Below are positions 56,641 through 64,000 of a stretch of 64,000 nucleotides of DNA, piece after piece (position 1 is the first letter of the stretch; each line of letters starts with the position of its first letter). A program made the position numbers and the translations under genes. This DNA comes from Symsagittifera roscoffensis (Eukaryota > Xenacoelomorpha > Acoela > Convolutidae). The notes under the pieces are model-generated. The model worked only from the letters and a program-made list of their open reading frames with translations, made no database searches and was not told the DNA's origin. The stretch covers positions 22,354,360-22,418,359 of the forward strand of contig NC_087069.1 in NCBI RefSeq assembly GCF_963678635.1, written 5' to 3'.

Positions 56641-58282
56641 GTGGTAATGATAGTGTGGGATGACGCTATTGAGTAATTTCCTGATTGAGGCAAAAAAAAA
56701 GCAGAAAAAATTTTGCTCAGCTTGTATTATGTGAAATGATGAAAAACACTCTGCTTAGACGTGTTTCATAGGTTTTCATTGGTTTTGTTCATTTCGCGAA
56801 AATCACAAAAAAATACCTCCATCACAAAGAGAAGCAATGTAAAAAAGAAAACATCGCCAATCCAACTACCTACTTTCAGATCCATCATTCATTCAAACCT
56901 AAACATGACACAGGAACAATTCGGTCAGCGCAAAATTGTGATTTTAGAAGTCCTCACCTTGATGTCCTCAGTTGGGAAATGAGAGCAGTAATTAAACAAA
57001 ATGTGAAGCAAAATGAAACACGTTCCATTGGATACAGCGGACAGGAAAACAAAATCAGCAAACAACTTTGGCGCCTTTCGAGGAAGTAGGTTGCATGATA
57101 CGAAAAGTCATTATCGTAACAAAGAAACAACATCTGAAAAACATTTGAAAATTTTTGAAAAATTTAGAGACTATACTCAAAAGATGTTTCAATATGAAAG
57201 TCAACAGATTCTTACTCTTATTCAGGCGAAGGTTTGCGTTATTCAGTCGAATACTTGTTATTCAGTCATTCAGGTTTGCGCAAAGGGTTCGACCACATGC
57301 GACAAAAGATATGACTCACAGAGCGTAGCATAACATCTGTGCCAGGCGGTCAAATTTGGAAGTTTGACCTTGAGAAAACGTTTAGTCTTGATTTTGGGGT
57401 GAAAAGCAATTTTTCAAAAATTCGAATAGAGCATATCATGCTCAAGTTTCTCGCGACAACTGAAAATACCAGAAAAATAGGATCAGAAGAATCGAACTAC
57501 ATTCGCGGGAAAGTAGTCAGAAATAGCAGCGAGAAATTGCTGTTCGCAACTTCCAATACATATTTCGAACGAGAGTAGAGCTGTCAGAAGACGGAAAGTG
57601 ATCGCGAGTGGAGGAGAAGTAAATTAGAGCTGCCCAATGGTCCAGACCAAAAATTGTTACTTGAGTTAAAATTTTTTTGTTTCAAACTTCTCGAGTTAAA
57701 CTCAATTACGCAATCATTTCTAGAGTTGCTTATTAGTTTAGTTGCTCAATTCTAGAGGTCGTGTTGGTATATGAGTATCTAACTTATTTTTCTTTATTGT
57801 GTTTTATAATGTTATGTTGAATTAGGGAGAACTTTTAGGTTGATCCATCTGAAATGGATAAAAGGTCCTCTGTCTAATCAAAAGTAACCATACATAAGGT
57901 TCTAAACCTGTTTTTAACGGCAATCGCGTATTTTAGGTGTTTTGAGACCTGAGTATAGGGGCGTTCTTATTTTCTAAAAAGAGGGGGTATTTTGATAGTG
58001 GCCTCTAAGCTGTAACGCGGGTTTTAGTCTCATGTCGCAAGTGAACCGAATTGGTTCCGACCGCTTGAGGTAGAAAAACCCAAGAGATAGTGTCCCTGAC
58101 TCTTGACCCAATGGTTAAAGGGCCTATTTTTCTTTAACCTCATTTGTGATTTAAGTAGGCGACTGTTACATAATGTTTTTATGGCGCTCATGGGTGTTTT
58201 TACGACATCAAGACTACGGATCGAACCCACTTGACACAGCTCCGGGCTACATGCCCATTCCAGAGTATCTGTGGTGCGGTTC
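56641..58282. repeat. ~1.6-kb unit of the tandem array, copy 2
   Basis: Second copy of 53,599-55,228, offset about 3,054 bp, with scattered substitutions. Confidence 0.85.
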
Positions 58283-58455
58283 AACGGGAACGTATTCACC
58301 TTCTGGTTGTACCGTGATAGCTTTTTAAGAAAACTCGAGGTAAATTCCCGGTGCGCTTTCCGAAACGAGGCCTAGCTAACCGAGTAATGGGGGCCACTGG
58401 GGGGACAAAAAACGGGTAAATGAGAAACCTTTATGTTATTTAAAATAGTATACCC
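58283..58455. repeat. R1 repeat, third copy, internally deleted
   Basis: It follows the other copies up to 'gggtaaatgagaaa', then skips about 100 bp and rejoins at 'actttat.tta.ttaaaatagtat', after which new sequence begins. This is the right end of the tandem array. Confidence 0.75.
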
Positions 58456-59021
58456 ATACTGTTTTCCAATAAGACTGATCGTCTCGATCAAATCAGCAAC
58501 GTTGTAAGGTTTTCAGATAGCTTGTGACATCAACGGACCACTGGGAGACTTGACTGGAACATTTGACCAGCGAAGTGGGAAAGTGGACAACTGGGAGACT
58601 TGACCACTGGGAGACTTGACTGGAAAAGGTGACCAGCCCAGGAGAAAAGTGTGCCCAACCAGCAGGTACCCGCCAGCAGTATGATCAAAGCAGAACAGAG
58701 CAAACGGAGGAAGATACACAGAGGTGTTCTGTTTGGTCAACCGGGTATGGTTAAAATCCACTTTACATTAAAGGAACTAAGTGTGAAATTGGATAAGCGG
58801 ATACCCACTGATTTGAAGAAACGTCTTTACTTGAGCAGAGCTTGAAAACAGGTTCTATGGTTTTTTTCTCGAGAGGTATAGCACCCATTGCGCTTAAGGG
58901 TAATTTTTGTTTTAAGTGGTGGGCTAGCTAGGAGGAAGTTAGAAGGGGGGCTGGTTAAGATAGAGGTTCTCGGTTCAAAATTGTTAAAAGAGGGACACAT
59001 TATAGTAACTATACAATCGAT
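58456..59021. other. Short-repeat block and plausible retroelement fragment
   Basis: 58,535-58,640 has three copies of 'ccactgggagacttgactgg' or a variant. 58,690-58,850 is G+C-richer and open on the plus strand for 64 codons, but I do not recognise it. The rest is purine-rich. Confidence 0.4.
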
Positions 59022-61230
59022 ATCGTCGGTTTAGTTTCATTAGTAGACCCAGCATCTAGAATGCTCCATCTTTAGACTCAGAAGAAGAGTTGCAACGCGA
59101 GGAGATCCAAATTTAAGATCGACTTAAGGTAGGTAACCTGGTCAGATCAGGTGGGGGATGGGAAATAGACAGTTTTTCGAACCCAAACAGAGAATATCCC
59201 ATAAGACCGCTAGTAGGGGGGGGGGCAAAAACGCGTGACAATCAGGTACCAGACATTTTTGCGAAAGACGGCACAGCTTGCCTATGATTTTTTGGTATAA
59301 TTACCTTTCTGGTTTTTGTAATTTTCATTTTTTTGGATTTTTCAAAATTTTAACGTTTTCGGGCCAGACTTCAGAGAATATTAACGAATCAGCCAAAATT
59401 ATAGAATAAAAAACAAGTCGTATTTCAAATTGCATCGGATTGAAACAGGTAAGGTAATTTTAGGGGACTAAGTAAAGAAAATTTCGGTGAACAGAATTGG
59501 GTTTTGGGAATTATTTTTATACTAGAGCTCTGGAGGTGGTTCTGAGAAAGTGGATCAGATATCCCGATACCGGACATAAGCACAGGGGAATTCTTGCATC
59601 AGGCGAAGAAGCATTTGAGGTACAAGGTGGGAAGAAGTACAAGAGTCTTGCCGGCAGTCTTGGGATAGTGATCTAAAAGTCCCAACACTCAGTCTTGGGA
59701 TAGTGATCTAAGTATCACAACACTTTAGCGAAGGGTCCTAGGAGAGATCATAAGAGTCCAGGGACAGCAACGAAGTGTACCAACACTTGAGCGAAGGGTC
59801 CTAGGAGGGTTCAGAAAAGTCCTGGGACAGCAACGAAGTGTACCAACATTTGAGCGAAGGGTCCTAGGAGTGTTCAGAAAAGTTAGGGACAGCGACGAAG
59901 TGTACGCACACTTAAGCGAAGGGTCCTAGGAGGCTTTAAAAAAGTCCTGGGACAACAACGAAGTGTACCAACACTTGAGCGAAGGGTCCTAGGAATGAAG
60001 CCGAGGGAGAAGGAGGAGACAACGACAGTGACCGAGAAAAGCAAAACCTTTGGGACAGTCTCCACGATAACGACAGAAGCCAGGAAGGAGAAAGAAGAAG
60101 CCACCTGAGAAGCAAAAGCTAGCCAAGATAAACGAGCTGATGGCGTCGGTTTAGTTACATTAGTAGACCCATCATCTAGAACGATCCATCTTTAGACTCA
60201 GAACAAGAGTTGCAACGCGAGGAGATCCAAATTTAAGATCGAGTTAAGGTAGGTAACCTGGTCAGATCAGGTGGGGATCGGAAATAGACAGTTTTTTGAA
60301 CCCAAACGGAGAATATCCCATAAGACCGCTAGTAGGGGGGAGCAAAAACGCGTGACAATCAGGTACCATACTTTTTTTTGCGAAAGACGTATGATTTTTT
60401 GGTATAATTACATTACTGGTTTTTGTAATTTTCATTTTTTTGGAATTTTCAAAATTTTAACGTTTTTGGGCCAGACTTTAGAGAAAATAAAAGAATCGGC
60501 TAAAATTACAGAATAACAAACAAGTCGTATTTCAAATTGCAAGTCGTATTTCAAATTGAAACAGGGAAGGTAATTTTAGGGGACTAAGTAAAAAAAATTT
60601 CGGTGAACAGTATTGGGTTTTGGGGATTATTTTTATACTAGAGCTCTGGAGGTGGTACTGGGATAGTGGATCGCATATGCCAATAGCGGATATAAGCACA
60701 AGGGAGTTCTTCAATCAGGCGAAGAAACACTTGAGCTACAAGGTGGGAAGAAGTACAAGAGTCTTGCCGGCAGTCTTGGGATAGTGATCTAAGTATCCCA
60801 ACAATTTAACGAAGGGTCCTAGGAAAGATCAGAAGAGTCCTGGGACAGCAACTAAGTGTACCAACACTTGAGCGAAGGGTCCTAGGAGGCTTAAGAAAAG
60901 TCCTGGGACAACAACGAAGTGTACCAACACTTGAGCGAAGGGTCCTAGGAGGGTTCAGAAAAGTCCTGGGCAGCAACGAAGTGTTCCAACACTTGAGCGA
61001 AGGGTCCTAGGAAGGTTCAGAAAAATCCTGGGACAGCAACAAAGTATACCAACACCACAGCGAATTGTCCTAGGAGGGTACATGAAAGTACTAGGACCGT
61101 ACCAAAGTGTACCAAGACGCCATCGATGTATCCCAACACTTGAGCGAAGTGTTCTAGGAGCGTACCAAGAAATCTTGGGACAGTATTAAAGCATCCCAAA
61201 ACTAGAACGAAGGATCCTAAGACCTGGAAC
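59022..61230. repeat. Nested tandem repeat: ~1.12-kb unit with internal ~62-bp minisatellite
   Basis: The first unit (59,022-60,143) and the second (from 60,144) share the order: 'gtcggtttag.t.cattagtagacc', 'gcaacgcgaggagatccaaatttaagatcga', 'gaggtggt.ctg', and 'gtcttgccggcagtcttgggatagtgatctaa'. Each is followed by a minisatellite with a period of about 62 bp, built on 'cagcaacgaagtgtaccaacacttgagcgaagggtcctaggag'. This block probably forms the 5' leader and LTR region of the plus-strand retroelement to the right, but I cannot fix LTR ends. A run of 11 G lies near 59,215. Confidence 0.8.
59994..60140 (+). repeat. Stray copy of a gag segment
   Basis: It is nearly identical to 61,779-61,923 (words 'aatgaagccgagggagaaggagg' and 'aaccttt.gggacagtctccacgataacgac'), part of the gag leader ORF. 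It is inserted between the minisatellite of the first repeat unit and the start of the second. Confidence 0.9.
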
Positions 61231-61613
61231 TGATTTAGACTATTTCAACTGGTTTTAAAATTTAATACATCAGGGAATTTTCTGATAATTTCAATCAGAT
61301 TTTACAGTAGGTTTGTAAATTTTAAAACTGTAGATAAAAAACTTTATATCTAAAATTCATGAAGATAAATAGGGTATCGATAACTGAAAGAAAGGTAACA
61401 GGACCTAAGCAAAACCAGACTGCAATGCTAAAGAAACCAACACCAAAAAATCCGGGAGTAATGAGGAAGAATTTTTCAGTGAATATGGTCAGCACAAGAA
61501 GCAACAAGGAACAGAAGGCAAAAAAGGAAACAATGGAAGAACAGAGCATACCAGCAAAATAGACTGAACTAGAAACACCAGATCAAAGTATAGATGGAAT
61601 TGAAAGGAGGGAA
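61231..61613 (+). other. 5' leader of the right-hand retroelement
   Basis: The plus strand is open at 61,359-61,562 (MKINRVSITERKV...), Lys-rich and without recognised domains. It ends about 50 bp before the next ATG. It may be a leader or the beginning of gag lost by a stop. Confidence 0.4.
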
Positions 61614-62424
61614 ATGGAATCAACACCGATGCCAAATACAGAAGAACAGGAGAAGAACGACACAGAGTTCTCACCAAAAGACAATGGAGACGAGGCGACC
61701 AACACACCGGAGACGATAAAAGACGACGCACAAACGAAGAGAACGTCACATATCGATAGGATTGCTGCGATGGTCGGAATGAAGCCGAGGGAGAAGGAGG
61801 AGACAACGACAGTGACCGAGAAAAGCAAAACCTTTGGGACAGTCTCCACGATAACGACAGAAGCCAAGAAGGAGAAAGAAGAAGCCACCTGAGAAGCAAC
61901 AGCTAGCCAAGATAAACGAGCTGATGGAATGAAAACAACTTCAGTAGAGCTAGTAGACTTAATGACAAAGTTAAATGAAATAGACAAAAAAACGAAGTGC
62001 AATGAGGAGTACCATCAAGAGCTGAAAAATGGTAATAAAACACAACAAAAACGAGTATCTGGATAATTACTAAGTCTTAGCAAGGGCCACGGAGAAAAAG
62101 CTACAGCAGATGGCGGACAAGGTAGAGTTTACCGACAAAGAGCGAAAGAAACATATCAAGAGGGATATGGAATAAATGAAGGAACGATATGAAACCGTGA
62201 ATGAGAAGTTGTGGAATCTAGAGACCATAATGGACACAATGAGCAAGGATTATGCTGAAATTTCTTGTGCCATACAGTCCAAACTGGATGCATTTTTGAG
62301 AAACTCTGTAGCACAAGATAAATTAGTGGTAGACAAACCACAGGGAACTAGAGTCGACTTTGTAGAACCGCAACGAAAAAAAAACGGTAGTCTACACTGT
62401 TACCCCGGATTCCAACCAGCATAG
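61614..62424 (+). pseudogene. N-terminal gag region of a second LTR retroelement, broken
   Basis: Frames at 61,614-61,892 and 62,176-62,424 hold a charged, Thr/Lys/Glu-rich region (SHIDRIAAMVGMKPREKEE) and a coiled-coil-like segment (KERYETVNEKLWNLETIMDTMSKDYAEI). A TGA at 61,890 and other stops interrupt them. The assignment as gag N-terminus is by position upstream of the capsid-like ORF. Confidence 0.5.
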
Positions 62425-62530
62425 GAACAGTAGGGTCCAAGACTACAATGATGGGTGAAACCTCAAACTCGACGAATGCACCAGGGGACTCGCACACAAG
62501 TATACACACACAAGTATAACACCTGACGCC

Positions 62531-63175
62531 ATGACGTGGGCGAGTACCTGGGAAATGATTAACAGAAATACAGATTCGAGTGATAGAGGAAGTGGTAAAT
62601 CCAGAAAGACCCTCAAAAAACCGAAAAAATTTAAAGACAATTCGGATGGCTGCATTGACACGTGGGTAGAAGTCAAGAGACTCTATCTAGAACAGGACAA
62701 CCTGAATGAGGAAAAGCAGGCCTGCACAGCAATACTACGCAATCTAGATGGCACAGCACTAAAATGCGTAGTAGCAAAGAAAGAAGAGAAGCGTGATACA
62801 TCGGACAAAATCTTCGAGATAATTTTGAATAGATTTGGATCAGGAATTAAGGGTCATCAAGCGATGATGAGATTTGAAAAAAGCAGACAAAGGGAAGACG
62901 AGTCAATCGACTGATTTCTGGATGATCTTGAGAGCTTGAGGAGAAGAAGCAACCCGGATGAATCGACGAATAGAAGAAACTTCAGCATCGCTTCAAAGGT
63001 TTTTGACGAGGTCAGAAGTTACGACTTTAGAACGATGTTGGCAACGTATTATACGCTATCAAAAAATAATGCACCAACCCCAGAAGAAATGAGACGAAAG
63101 TCAAGAGAACACATGTTGATAAAACCAATAAACTCGTTCTCAGAAGGCAGGAAGATGCAAGGAGGAGCCAGCTAA
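62531..63175 (+). pseudogene. Gag capsid-like region, one in-frame stop
   Basis: One frame of 215 codons with a single TGA at 62,912-62,914 (Arg to stop). It contains CIDTWVEVKRLYLEQDN, DKIFEIILNRFGSGIKGHQAMMRFEKSRQ and FLDDLESLRRRSN, a helical pattern like the gag capsid (retrotrans_gag) domain of Ty3/gypsy elements. The first segment contains many Lys. It is followed, after a frameshift at about 63,165, by the zinc-knuckle region. Confidence 0.75.
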
Positions 63176-63207
63176 AAAGGTCATCATGGTACAAGCCTAA
63201 ATACGAC

Positions 63208-63549
63208 ATGAACAAACGTATTTCATGCGCAAATTGTGGATCAGCGGATCATCATGTGGCCGATTGCACGACTTACAAGCAAGGCATGAAAAAGTTGGGA
63301 TACGCACCAGAGGAAGAGGATATGAGTCAAACGGAACAACATGAGTTTTACAGTGGCTTGATCATCAATATAAGCGCGAGGGGTTTTTTCTGTAAACAAG
63401 AAGGTCATTTCAGGATGGACTGCCCTTTGTTTTGGGAGGCGTTGAAGAATCAGAATCACCCGAAACACAAACTGGCACTGGCTGCAGTGCAAAATACCAA
63501 GAATAGACAAGCTGAAAAAAAATTTGAACAAAAAAGAGGCAGCGGGTGA
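63208..63549 (+). pseudogene. Gag nucleocapsid with zinc knuckles
   Basis: CANCGSADHHVADC is a canonical CCHC knuckle (C-X2-C-X4-H-X4-C). A second knuckle, FFCKQEGHFRMDC, keeps Cys-His-Cys but has Gly where the first Cys should be. Between and after them are YAPEEEDMSQ and ALAAVQNTKNRQAEKK. The frame is shifted relative to the capsid part. Confidence 0.75.
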
Positions 63550-63790
63550 TAATTTAACAACAAAGACAGTGAAGGCCATGACACAAAAGAGGGATGTTAC
63601 GGGGGCCGAGATGAAGAATTCACTAGAGATAAACTACGAGAAGGCAGCTGCAGATGCGATCAACAAAGTGAAGCAAGACTTGGCGACCAAAGAAATCGAG
63701 CAACGGCTGAAACAGGAAATAGAAAAACAGAGATTGAATGAAACACTCTGTATGACAAGACCAGTGCCAGAAACCGGGAGAACTCAATGA
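63524..63790 (+). pseudogene. Gag-pol linker, alpha-helical
   Basis: A Lys/Glu-rich, probably coiled-coil frame (INYEKAAADAINKVKQDLATKEIEQRLKQEIEKQR). It overlaps the nucleocapsid frame by 26 bp in another frame. Downstream, to 64,000, the sense goes on (SIITVVGHKVTRSLSEPSD and GSKSVRIDNRYTKTYG) and should enter the protease beyond the window. Confidence 0.55.
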
Positions 63791-64000
63791 GTAGGAGCAA
63801 TTGCAACACCTAGGATCATGTCAATAATCACAGTGGTTGGCCACAAAGTAACAAGAAGCTTGAGTGAACCGAGTGATCAGACAATAATGCACACAGCTTT
63901 AAGGGCATTACTCAGGAGAGGTGGTAGTAAATCAGTTCGCATAGACAACAGATACACAAAAACCTATGGTCCACGTGAGGTCATACTGAAAATAGATGGA

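Noticed and set aside
54976-58299. Identical 89-residue minus-strand ORFs at 54,976 and 58,030
   Set aside because: Conserved only because the 1.6-kb units are recent duplicates; no recognisable domain and no start context.
61489-62002. Long minus-strand frames with hydrophobic products opposite the gag leader
   Set aside because: They are antisense reflections of a Lys/Glu-rich plus-strand coding region, which gives Leu/Phe/Ser-rich open frames on the other strand.

Overview
This is an AT-rich, repeat-dense eukaryotic window with two 200-base assembly gaps. The only well-supported host gene (36,247-38,856, + strand) has TTTCAG-type 3' splice sites, one 50-nt intron and a possible trans-splice acceptor directly before its first ATG. 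Together with a second gene candidate carrying a 48-nt intron, this suggests an invertebrate and most likely a nematode. Species cannot be fixed from the sequence.

Layout. 1-14,286 is mostly non-coding: a diverged complex repeat array (2,820-9,710), a higher-order minisatellite (10,200-11,080) and a gene-poor stretch that may hold an old retroelement relic. 14,777-30,741 is a degraded Polinton/Maverick, a large virus-like DNA transposon. Its minus-strand genes, read from the middle of the element toward the left, include an unidentified block, an FtsK/HerA-type packaging ATPase, a retrovirus-like integrase, minor and major capsid proteins, a basic virion-associated protein and an adenain-like cysteine protease. 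The plus strand carries a zinc-finger-bearing protein-primed-type DNA polymerase B. Between these arms lies a 3.6-kb middle region with three unrecognised genes, a dimeric minisatellite and two clusters of inverted CCAAT motifs. The integrase and two small membrane-protein genes are open; most other genes carry one to several frameshifts or nonsense codons.

31-36 kb holds two ~585-bp direct repeats around a block rich in near-palindromic GCGGAATCCGC. A five-exon CAP/SCP-domain gene follows (36.2-38.9 kb), then a TA-flanked terminal-inverted-repeat element (39,457-40,440). 43.4-44.7 kb has a TATA-box candidate and a small two-exon gene candidate.

45,979-58,430 is dominated by a minus-strand Ty3/gypsy element: LTRs of about 254 bp, a primer-binding site abutting the LTR, and decayed gag, protease, RT, RNase H and integrase. 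Its gag end has been tandemly amplified with about 1.6 kb of foreign sequence, giving three LTR-related copies and three protease copies. 58.4-61.3 kb is a nested array of ~1.1-kb and ~62-bp repeats that contains a stray gag fragment. From 61.4 kb to the right edge is the gag region of a second, plus-strand LTR retroelement whose pol lies beyond the window.

Protein assignments rest on motifs read by eye; no database search was run. Where genes are broken, the breaks are described and not repaired.
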